From: Streptomyces sp. NBC_01429
Lineage (GTDB): Bacteria > Actinomycetota > Actinomycetes > Streptomycetales > Streptomycetaceae
Reading direction: 5' to 3'
Length of the DNA stretch: 64,000 bases
Assembly (NCBI RefSeq): GCF_036231945.1
Contig: NZ_CP109599.1
Location: 7,281,501 to 7,345,500 of the forward strand
The position numbers and the translations under genes are program-made. Below, piece after piece: positions 57,206-64,000 of the stretch (positions within the stretch are counted from its first letter, which is position 1; every line of letters begins with the position of its first letter). The notes under the pieces are model-generated. The model saw nothing but the letters and a program-made list of their open reading frames with translations, did no database searches and was not told the DNA's origin.

Positions 57206-58440
57206 GCGGCACCGGTCCCCGCTGTTCCGGCCGCGTTCAGGTCGAGGTGGGCCGAGACCCGCCAGCCGCCGCCCGGGAGCGGGCCGGCCCGCAGCGTTCC
57301 GCCGTACACGGCCGTGCGCTCGCGCATACCGGGGATTCCGTGCCCGTGCCGCGGGTCGGGAGCCCGCACGGTGCGTCCGTGGCCGTCGTCGGTGACGTCG
57401 ATGGAGATGCTCTCGGGAGAGCAGTGCACCCGGACCTCGGCGCGGGTACCGGGAGGAGCGTGCTTGAGGGTGTTGGTCAAGGCTTCCTGTACCAGGCGGT
57501 AGACGGTGAGTTGAGCGGCCGTGGGGACGTGGGAGGGATCGCCTGCCAGACGGAGGCGGGCCGGCAGCCCGGCAGCGCGCACCTGGTCGAGGAGGGACCG
57601 CAGTTCGGCGATGCCGGGCATCGGGTGGCGCAGTGCGTCCGGTTCCCCGGCACGCAGGATCCCGAGGAATCTTCGCATCTCGGTGAGGGCTTGCCGCCCG
57701 CTGTCGGAGACCTGCCGCATGGCGGTGGTCGTCTTGTCGGGGGTGCGGTACTGGGCGAAGACGGCGGCATCCGCGAGTGCGATCATCACGGACAAGTTGT
57801 GGCTGACGATGTCGTGCATGTCTCGGGCGATACGGGCCCGTTCTTCAGCCACCGCGAGCTGAGCCCGCTGGTCGCGCTCACGCTCCAGCCGTACCGCCCT
57901 GTCCTCCACGGACGCGAGGTGGGCACGCCTGGTGCGCATGTTCGTGCCGATGACCGTGACCGCGGTGGCTACGACGCTCAGGGTCACGGCCGCGCCCAGG
58001 AACCTCCCCTCGGTCGACCAGCGCACGGAGGCCATCAGGATTCCCGCTTCGGAAACGGCACCAGCCAGCAGCACCTGCCGGCGGCCGGCGTGTGCGGCCA
58101 CCGTGTAGAGGGCGATCAGCAGGGCGACGTCGGCCGGTAGCTGGACGTCGACGAGCCACTGGGCGAAGGCTGCCGCGGCCACCACGGCGAACACTGTCAG
58201 GGGCGCCCGGCGCCGCCACAGCAGGGGCAGGAGCAGGCCCGCCTGGAATATCAGGAGCCAGGGCCGGTCGTACAGGTCGATGCGGACGGCCAGGGCGGTG
58301 AGGATGAAGAGCGCGGACACCAGAGTCGAGTCCACCGCCACCGGCGGAAGTTGGGCACGCGCCCGCAGCAGCCGGGCCCGCCGGGCCAGGGTGCGCCACA
58401 GACGCCTGGCCCGCGTGGTGGCGGGCGCGGTCGCCGTCAT
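57202..58440 (-). CDS. NarL-type sensor histidine kinase
   Basis: 412 residues. Four to five membrane helices in the first 160 residues (LVSALFILTALAVRIDLY, WLLIFQAGLLLPLLWRRR, LTVFAVVAAAAFAQWLVDV, LLIALYTVAAHAG, FLGAAVTLSVVATAVTVIG) with short loops, so intramembrane sensing is likely. HisKA_3: ARIARDMHDIVSHNLSVMIALAD (phosphorylated His). HATPase: VYRLVQEALTNTLKHAPPGT and DDGHGR, HGIPGMRER. Partner is the response regulator downstream; ABC exporter genes lie 157 bases upstream. Confidence 0.92.
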   Translation of the reverse strand: MTATAPATTRARRLWRTLARRARLLRARAQLPPVAVDSTLVSALFILTALAVRIDLYDRPWLLIFQAGLLLPLLWRRRAPLTVFAVVAAAAFAQWLVDVQLPADVALLIALYTVAAHAGRRQVLLAGAVSEAGILMASVRWSTEGRFLGAAVTLSVVATAVTVIGTNMRTRRAHLASVEDRAVRLERERDQRAQLAVAEERARIARDMHDIVSHNLSVMIALADAAVFAQYRTPDKTTTAMRQVSDSGRQALTEMRRFLGILRAGEPDALRHPMPGIAELRSLLDQVRAAGLPARLRLAGDPSHVPTAAQLTVYRLVQEALTNTLKHAPPGTRAEVRVHCSPESISIDVTDDGHGRTVRAPDPRHGHGIPGMRERTAVYGGTLRAGPLPGGGWRVSAHLDLNAAGTAGTGAA

Positions 58441-58597
58441 CGGCTGCCCGGCCTGGACCGGCCTGTGGCCAGCATTCCGGCGACAGGCCCCCTGTTGACT
58501 CGCTCCGGTGTCCGGGCGGTCGGGAGGCGGCGTCCTCGCCTGTCCTCGCCTGCCCGCCCCCGTCGGTTGCCGAATCCGGCCGCGCCCATGCCGACCA

Positions 58598-59419
58598 CTA
58601 CGCGTCCCGCCGTTTCAGCGCAACCGCGGCTCCGCCGAGCGCTACAGCCGCGTACAGACAGAACACCGTGAATCCGGTCCATGGCGCCAAGGTATGCGGA
58701 TCCGACTGGAGGACGGCCAGCGCGTGTCCGGCGTTGCTCGGCAGGTACGGGCTGACCTGGTCGGCCCAGGAGGACGGGAGGGCCCTGACGAGTTCCGGCA
58801 GGACCAGCAGGAGACCGAAGACGGCGGTGATGCCGCCTGCGGTCTTTCGGACCAGCGCGCCGATCGCGACGCTCAGCAGCCCCACAACGGTCAGATACAG
58901 ACCGGTACCGAGGACGGCGCGAGTGACACCCGGGTCGCTCAGCGAGGCTCCGGCGCCCGTGGAGGACATCAGTGCCTGACCGGCCAGGAACGCCGTCAGG
59001 GACGTGGCGGTCATCAGGGCCCAGGTCACCGCCGCGTATACGGCGGCCTTCGCCCACAGAACCGGCAGCCGGCGCGGCACCGCCGAGAAGGTCGCGCGGA
59101 TCATGCCGGTCGAGTACTCCCCGGTGACCACGAGTACGCCCATGACGCCGACCGCGAGTTGTGCCAGGAAGAACCCGATCAAGCTCAGTGCCGTCGGGTT
59201 GACGGACGCCCGCTCGGCCGTGCCCATGTCGGACCAGTGGGCGGCGGTGACGGCCGAGAACAGCGGGCCCATCCCGGTCATCGCCACGGCGGCGGCGAGC
59301 AGCGTGAAGAACGTCGAGCGCAGAGTGCGGAGTTTGACCCATTCCGAGTGCAGCACCCGCGTCTGGGTGAGCTGGCCGCGCCCGGCGGCGGAGAACGGGG
59401 GAATCGTATCGGTGGTCAT
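58598..59419 (-). CDS. ABC-2 type transporter permease
   Basis: 273 residues with six helices: LRTLRSTFFTLLAAAVAMTGMGPLF, PTALSLIGFFLAQLAVGVMGVLVVTGEYSTGMIRATFSAVPRR, and so on. The segment TGEYSTGMIRATFSAVPRR is typical of BcrB/DrrB-like ABC-2 permeases. Its ATG overlaps the stop of the ATPase gene by ATGA. With the ATPase it would export a peptide, lipid or antibiotic. Confidence 0.9.
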   Translation of the reverse strand: MTTDTIPPFSAAGRGQLTQTRVLHSEWVKLRTLRSTFFTLLAAAVAMTGMGPLFSAVTAAHWSDMGTAERASVNPTALSLIGFFLAQLAVGVMGVLVVTGEYSTGMIRATFSAVPRRLPVLWAKAAVYAAVTWALMTATSLTAFLAGQALMSSTGAGASLSDPGVTRAVLGTGLYLTVVGLLSVAIGALVRKTAGGITAVFGLLLVLPELVRALPSSWADQVSPYLPSNAGHALAVLQSDPHTLAPWTGFTVFCLYAAVALGGAAVALKRRDA

Positions 59420-60360
59420 GCCGCACGTCCTTCGGTGCCGGAACCGGCCGGAAGCCGGTCCGGGGTCTGGTACTCGACAGCGTCACGGGTCAGCTCCATG
59501 AACGCCTCCTCCAGCGACGCCTGGCGAGGCGTCAGCTCGGCGAGCGCGATCCCGTGGTCGGCGGCGATCCGGCCGATCCGATCGCTGCTCAGGCCGGTGA
59601 CTTCCAACATGCCCCGGCCGGCCACCGCCACGGCGACATCCGGCCCGGTCAGCGCCGCACGCAGCCGCTCGGCCTCGTCGCTGCGTACGAGCACCGAATT
59701 GCGCGCGGCACGCCGCGTGAACTCCCCGACCGAGGTGTCGGCGATCAGCCGGCCGCGCCCGATCACGATGAGGTGCTCGGCGGTCACCGCCATCTCGCTC
59801 ATCAGATGCGAGGAGACCAGCACCGTTCGCCCTTCGGCGGCCAGGTCCTTGAGCAGGTTACGGATCCACAGCACGCCTTCGGGATCGAGCCCGTTCACCG
59901 GCTCGTCCAGGACGACGGTGGCGGGGTCGCCGAGCAGGGCACTGGCGATACCGAGCCGCTGGCCCATGCCCAGTGAGAAGCCCCCTGCCCGCTTCCCGGC
60001 CACCTGCCGCAGCCCGACGATGTCGATCACCTCGTCCACCCGGCTGCGAGGGATGCCTGTGGTGGCAGCCAACGACAGCAGATGGTTGAAAGCGGAACGT
60101 CCGGTATGGATCGAACGGGCCTCCAGCATCGCCCCGACCTCATGGAGCGGTGCGCGGTGCGCGGCGTAGTGCTTTCCGTTGACCATGACCCGGCCGGCGG
60201 TCGGGGCGTCCAGTCCCAGGATCATCCGCATCGTGGTGGACTTCCCGGCGCCGTTCGGCCCGAGGAATCCGGTGACGACACCGGGCCGGACGGCGAAGCT
60301 GAGATCCGCGACAGCGGTCTTGTCCCCATAGCGTTTGGTGAGCCCGTGGGCTTCGATCAT
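59416..60360 (-). CDS. ABC transporter ATP-binding protein (BcrA/DrrA type)
   Basis: 314 residues. Walker A GPNGAGKST at 34-42, signature FSLGMGQRLG, Walker B VVLDEP, and the D-loop GLDPEG, then a C-terminal DrrA-type domain (VRSDEAERLRAALTGPDVAVAV). The ATG at 60360 begins the conserved MIEAHGLTKRYGD. First gene of the minus-strand set with permease, kinase and regulator. Confidence 0.93.
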   Translation of the reverse strand: MIEAHGLTKRYGDKTAVADLSFAVRPGVVTGFLGPNGAGKSTTMRMILGLDAPTAGRVMVNGKHYAAHRAPLHEVGAMLEARSIHTGRSAFNHLLSLAATTGIPRSRVDEVIDIVGLRQVAGKRAGGFSLGMGQRLGIASALLGDPATVVLDEPVNGLDPEGVLWIRNLLKDLAAEGRTVLVSSHLMSEMAVTAEHLIVIGRGRLIADTSVGEFTRRAARNSVLVRSDEAERLRAALTGPDVAVAVAGRGMLEVTGLSSDRIGRIAADHGIALAELTPRQASLEEAFMELTRDAVEYQTPDRLPAGSGTEGRAA

Positions 60361-60881
60361 CGGATGTCCTCGTCGGGGTCGCAGCGGCGTCAACTGACCA
60401 TCACGCTAGATTTCCGGCCCGGCGTGGCACATGAACCCATGGGCTGAACCCACCGCCGAAGATCCGCATCCCCGGGTGGAGACCTCTACACCCGCAGATG
60501 TAGACGACGGCACACCGGACGCCTGCGTCACACCCGTTACCGGTGACCGCCGGTCGCTAGTGCCGCGACCGGCGATGTTTGCCCCGAAGGAGCGCCGTCC
60601 GGTGCGTGCGATCGCAAGGCGGCCGGAAGTCCTTGTAGCGGAGCTACCAGGGCTTTTGGCCAACGCGGCGAGCGTGCGTGCTGGGCGGCGCGACGGGGCA
60701 AAGCTTGCCGGGAGGGGCACTAGCAAGGGACGGCGGGCGGGCGGGAGCAGCGGCTCGACCTGGGAGGACGGCCCTGAGAAACGCGGTTCACCAGCGCCGG
60801 ACGGGGGCCCGCGGGCGGGGCGCCAGGACGCGACCGGAGGCTGATGCGCTGGACCGGTTGCGGCATCTAGCGTCCCGGGGC
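60361..60881. other. 520-base region with unexplained composition
   Basis: Divergent gap between the ATPase and the hydrolase. It contains CTACACCCGCAGATGTAGA near 60490 and the dyad GTAGC-GGA-GCTAC (60635-60647), and its left 200 bases are unusually AT-containing for a non-coding Streptomyces stretch. No frame is clearly a gene, but the minus-strand reading around 60500-60700 has a regular Ser/Thr/Arg pattern that could be a decayed transposase or protein. I cannot identify it. Confidence 0.4.
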
Positions 60882-62081
60882 ATGCCCAGATTTTCTGCAA
60901 CCCCGACCGTTGCCGTGCTCACGCTCGCCCTCGCGTTGCCGACCGCCGTCGCGTGGCCCGCCGCCGCGGTCCCGACCCCGACGCACGCGTCCGTCGCTGC
61001 TTACGTCCGCAACGACCCGGGCACCCGCACATCGCTGCCCAGCCCCACCGGCCCGTACGCGGTCGGCCGCGACACCCTCCACCTCGTCGACCATGCCCGC
61101 CGGGACCCGTGGGTGCCGAAAACGGCTCGTGAGCTGATGGTCGGCATGTTCTACCCCGCGCTCCCCGGCACCGGTACGCCGGCGCCGTACTCCACGGTGC
61201 GGGAGGCCCGGCTGTTCCTGAAGAGCTACGGGCTGGAAGACGTCTTCCCTGCTCGGACCCTGAGTGCCACGGTCACCAGCGGCCGCGTCGGCGCCCGGCC
61301 GGCCCGTGGCCGGTATCCCCTGGTGGTGCTCTCCCCGGGGTTCGGCGTCTCGCGCTTCACCCTCACCGGCCTCGCCGAGGAACTCGCCAGCCGCGGATAT
61401 GTCGTTGCCGCGGTGGACCACGCCTACGAGTCGGTCGGCACCGCCTTCCCCAGCGGTCGGACGCTGACCTGCGTCGCGTGCGCGAAGGCCGAGAGCGAGC
61501 AGGACATGGAGGCCCTCACCGCCGGCCGGGGCAAGGACGTGTCCTTCCTCCTGGACCGGCTCACCGGGCCGCACCCGGCCTGGCGGTACGCCGGACTGAT
61601 CGACCGGAACCGGATCGGCATGGCCGGTCACTCGGTCGGCGGCGCGAGCGCGGCGGCAGCCATGGCGGGCGACCGCCGTATCCGGGCGGGCGTCAACATC
61701 GACGGCGCCTTCCACGCCGCCGTGCCCGCCGACGGGCTCGGCGGCAGGCCGTTCATGATGCTCGGCACGGACGACGGGACGCACCGTCCCGGCGGCACGG
61801 ACACGAGCTGGGACCAGGCGTGGGACCGGCTGGACGGCTGGAAACGCTGGCTGACCGTCGCCGGTGCGACGCACTACAGTTTCTCCGACATCCCCCTCTT
61901 CCTGGACGAACTCGGCCTGTCCGGCACGCAGTCACCGCAGGCCCTGTCCGGCAGCCGCGCACTGGACATCACCCGCGCGTACGTCAAGGCATTCTTCGAC
62001 CTGCGGCTGAAGCACATCCCCCAGCCGCTGCTGGCCGGCCCGACACCGGCCGAACCAGAGGTCATCTTCAACAACCCGTAA
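60882..62081 (+). CDS. Secreted alpha/beta hydrolase, PAF-acetylhydrolase-like
   Basis: 399 residues. A signal peptide (AVLTLALALPTAVAWPAAA) is followed by a hydrolase with RELMVGMFYPALPGTG, PLVVLSPGFGVSRFTLTGLAEELASRGYVVAAVDHAYE, the nucleophile Ser in NRIGMAGHSVGGASAAAAM, and a His in GATHYSFSD; this is the bacterial PAF-AH/carboxylic-ester-hydrolase pattern. The acid is the Asp in NIDGAF or MLGTDDG. It would act on extracellular lipids or esters. The ribosome site before ATG 60882 is weak. Confidence 0.85.
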   Translation: MPRFSATPTVAVLTLALALPTAVAWPAAAVPTPTHASVAAYVRNDPGTRTSLPSPTGPYAVGRDTLHLVDHARRDPWVPKTARELMVGMFYPALPGTGTPAPYSTVREARLFLKSYGLEDVFPARTLSATVTSGRVGARPARGRYPLVVLSPGFGVSRFTLTGLAEELASRGYVVAAVDHAYESVGTAFPSGRTLTCVACAKAESEQDMEALTAGRGKDVSFLLDRLTGPHPAWRYAGLIDRNRIGMAGHSVGGASAAAAMAGDRRIRAGVNIDGAFHAAVPADGLGGRPFMMLGTDDGTHRPGGTDTSWDQAWDRLDGWKRWLTVAGATHYSFSDIPLFLDELGLSGTQSPQALSGSRALDITRAYVKAFFDLRLKHIPQPLLAGPTPAEPEVIFNNP

Positions 62082-62321
62082 GGGGATTTCGGAGCGGCCG
62101 TCGCGGCCACCGCCACGGTGCCGTACACGGCCGCGGGCCACACGAAGAAGTGGCCGTTACGCACCGTCAGAACACGTGCGTGTCCTCCGTGATACGGCGC
62201 CGCCGAGCCAGAGATCCGGACGGCGCGGGGGCCGCATCCCTGAGACGGCCCGGAGCGCCCGGCTCGGCGCCGCGGCCGACGGGCTGACACCCGGTCGGTG
62301 CGCGTACCTGCGCACGCCGAT

Positions 62322-62510
62322 GAGCCGGCTGTCGGGCCCGGAGTTGTTGACCGCGCAGTATGCCGGCAACGGGCTGCTTGCCATCGCCTGGCCGGACGGG
62401 ACACCTGGGAGGCCCGGCTCGGTGCCCGTGACGAGGGGCTGCCCGGGTACGCCGAGGCCATGCCGGGGGGGAGAGAGTTCGGGCGGGCGGTGAACGCCCT
62501 GCGTTCATGA
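62322..62510 (+). pseudogene. Frameshifted coding fragment, unidentified
   Basis: From ATG 62322 the frame reads MSRLSGPELLTAQYAGNGLL then AIAWPDG, with strong Streptomyces third-position GC. Near 62400 good coding switches to another frame reading DTWEARLGARDEGLPGYAEA and MPGGREFGRAVNALRS to a stop at 62510. Joining them by one base would give about 62 residues. I do not recognise the protein; upstream sequence gives no good start, so it is likely truncated as well. Confidence 0.4.
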
Positions 62511-63648
62511 ACGCCCAGTCGCTCCGCCCGGCCGGGACACGGCAAGGGCTGCGGCCGCGGCCAGTAGAGCCGGTGGCGACCGCCGCCCACCAACCGTGGC
62601 GGAACACGTCGAGGGCCGCGTCCGACGTGGCGGGGGTACCGAGGAGGGTGACCATCAGCGCGACGCCCAGGACGGAACCGGTCCGGCGGGCCATCGTGGT
62701 GACGGCCGAGCCCGTGGCGAAGCGGGTGGGCGGCAGCGCCGTGACGGCCGCGCCGACCAGGTTGGGTAGGGCGAAGCCGACACCGATGCCGGTGAGCAGC
62801 ATGCCGGGGAGGAGCCCGGTCGCGTAGTGCGGGTCCATGCCGAGCACGGTGGCCCACCAGGCGAGTCCGGCGGCGAACAGCAGGCAGCCGAGCGCGGCGG
62901 TGCGGCCGGCACCGAAGCGGCGGACGAGGGGGCCGGAGCGGACGGCGAGGAGCGGGACGACCAGCGGGCCCGGGGCGATGGCCAGCCCGGTGCGGATCGC
63001 CGAGTATCCCCACACCTGCTGGCACCAGAGCACCGCGGTGAGCAGCATCGCCGCGAACGCGGCCGTGAAGAACAGGGCCGCGACGGTCGCGGCGGCGAAG
63101 GCAGGGGTACGCAGCATCGGCAACTCGACGATCGGAGCGGCATGCCGGGCCGATCGCAGGACGAAGGCGGCGGTGAGGGCGGCCGCCGCCAGCAGGGAGA
63201 CGAGGACCTTGGGGGAACTCCAGCCCCAGGAGTCCGACTTGACCAGTCCAAGTGCCAGTGCTCCGATCGCGAGGGTGAGCAGGACGGCACCCACGAGGTC
63301 CGGAAGGCGGCCCTCGCGGTCCGGGCGGGCGTTGGGCAGCAATCGCGCGCCGGCCACCAGGCCGACGACTCCGACCGGGACATTGACGAGGAACACCCAG
63401 CGCCAGTCGGCTTCGACGAGCAGACCTCCGACGACCGGCCCGAGCCCGGCGGCTATCCCGCCGATCGCGGCCCAACCGCGGATGGCCCGCGGGCGGCGCT
63501 CCGGCAGGGTGTTGACCAGCAGCAGAGCGAGCGAGGTCGGCATCAGGGCGGCGGCTCCGGCAGCCTGCAGAACCCGGGCCGCGACCAGCCAGCCGACGCC
63601 AGGAGCGAGAGCACAGAGCGCCGAGCCGACTGTGCCGGTCCTGGGCAT
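62505..63648 (-). pseudogene. MFS (DHA2) transporter, truncated at the 5' end and frameshifted near the 3' end
   Basis: The frame opens inside the third helix: GSALCALAPGVGWLVAARVLQAAGAAALMPTSLALLLVN, lacking the first 50-60 residues and motif A. The middle is a normal DHA2 pump (GLGPVVGGLLVEADWRWVFLVNVPVGVVGL, TGIGVGFALPNLVGAAVTALPPTRFATGSAVTTMARRTGSVLGVALMV). At HGWWAAVAT an extra base at about 62571 shifts the frame; the correct continuation, ALLAAAAALAVSRPGGATGRS, is in the neighbouring frame and stops at 62505. Two lesions mean it is inactive. Confidence 0.78.
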
Positions 63649-63740
63649 CGACCGTGATCGGGTGCCGAGTGGGTGGGGGTCGGGACGGCCTTCGACCGGC
63701 GACGCCCGGGTGATCGTGCCCGTGTGACAAGGTCGTGCGC

Positions 63741-64000
63741 ATGAGACCCGACCTGCTACTCGTCCGCGAGCTGATCGAGGAGTCGCCGGAGATCAGTGTC
63801 CGGCAAGGTGCCGGCGTGCCGGCCGCGTCGATCCGCGCGGCTGAGTCCCTCGTGGGCACGCTGCCGCCCTCGTACCGGTGGTGGCTGACGGAGTACGGCA
63901 GCGGCACATCGGCCGGTGCGCGGATCGCGACTGTTGCTCCACCCGGGACGCGTTCCGACGGGGACGACGACATCACCGGCGGGTGGCGCCTCGACGGGGA
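63741..64000 (+). CDS. SMI1/KNR4 (SUKH) family protein, partial
   Basis: 86 visible residues, running off the right edge. It starts MRPDLLLVRELIEESPEISV and contains AAESLVGTLPPSYRWWLTEYGSG, the SUKH signature (LP..Y..FL...G.G). SUKH proteins are usually immunity factors against polymorphic or contact-dependent toxins, and orphans are common. The ATG at 63741 follows GGTCGTGCGC without a strong ribosome site. Its broken MFS neighbour is divergent. The toxin, if any, would be outside the window. Confidence 0.7.
   Translation, partial: MRPDLLLVRELIEESPEISVRQGAGVPAASIRAAESLVGTLPPSYRWWLTEYGSGTSAGARIATVAPPGTRSDGDDDITGGWRLDG

Noticed and set aside
1..64000. tRNA, rRNA, CRISPR arrays, attachment sites and intact IS elements
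   Set aside because: None could be supported by reading: no cloverleaf with TTC-loop, no regular spacer array, no long terminal inverted repeats around the transposase fragments.

Overview
The window is chromosomal DNA from a high-GC actinomycete, almost certainly a Streptomyces. GC is very high, nearly all codons end in G or C, and GTG and TTG starts are common. Translational couplings of the ATGA, GTGA or TTGA type recur. Marker families include type III PKS of the SrsA type, DUF4032, DUF3040, BlaI-M56 pairs, HATPase anti-sigma-like kinases and NarL two-component pairs. I saw no rRNA, tRNA, CRISPR array or intact insertion sequence.

Layout. 1-9450: an EamA transporter start, a YihY/BrkB membrane protein, a three-gene minus-strand module (NodS-like methyltransferase, DUF1796 protein, PIG-L deacetylase) opposite a SnoaL-like gene with a DasR-type palindrome between them, then small stress or housekeeping genes, a DedA-PAP2 pair and a BlaI-M56 pair with two tandem operators. 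9680-14460: SRPBCC, MgtC, acyltransferase, TerB, dienelactone hydrolase. 14580-18380: a phenolic-lipid cluster (type III PKS, ICMT-type methyltransferase, flavoprotein) with a divergent UbiA prenyltransferase. 18440-23730: DUF4032 protein, MFS-TetR pair with three copies of a 22-bp dyad operator, and a Tat-type metallophosphoesterase. 23730-24830: about 1.1 kb without a convincing gene but with a C-rich double hairpin. 24830-33420: amino-acid permease, GH75 chitosanase, NUDIX, SDR, a secreted beta-helix protein with a LacI-type palindrome upstream, and an anti-sigma-like kinase. 33480-38710: AKR/TetR divergent pair, orphan siderophore-binding-like protein, a two-component system, DUF3040. 38760-46580: antiporter with RCK_C subunit, second BlaI-M56 pair, SDR-DUF2867 fusion, and the dhaKLM operon.

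46580-48000 is a scar: a small orphan gene, then an aminoglycoside-phosphotransferase tail fused to an IS701-type transposase fragment, next to an IS630-type transposase tail. Beyond it (47925-56167) lies a sugar-utilisation locus: a secreted glycoside hydrolase, divergent LacI regulator, FAD oxidoreductase, lipoprotein binding protein and two permeases, with no ATPase gene (such systems normally share MsiK). 56540-60360 is an ABC exporter plus histidine kinase and response regulator. The last 3.6 kb holds a secreted alpha/beta hydrolase, a frameshifted fragment, a broken MFS gene and the start of a SMI1/KNR4-type immunity protein, so it looks like decaying accessory DNA.

Themes: amino-sugar chemistry (PIG-L plus NodS-like module, GH75 chitosanase, a DasR-like site), carbohydrate uptake under LacI control, paired BlaI-M56 sensors, and short tandem repeats at 3' gene ends.
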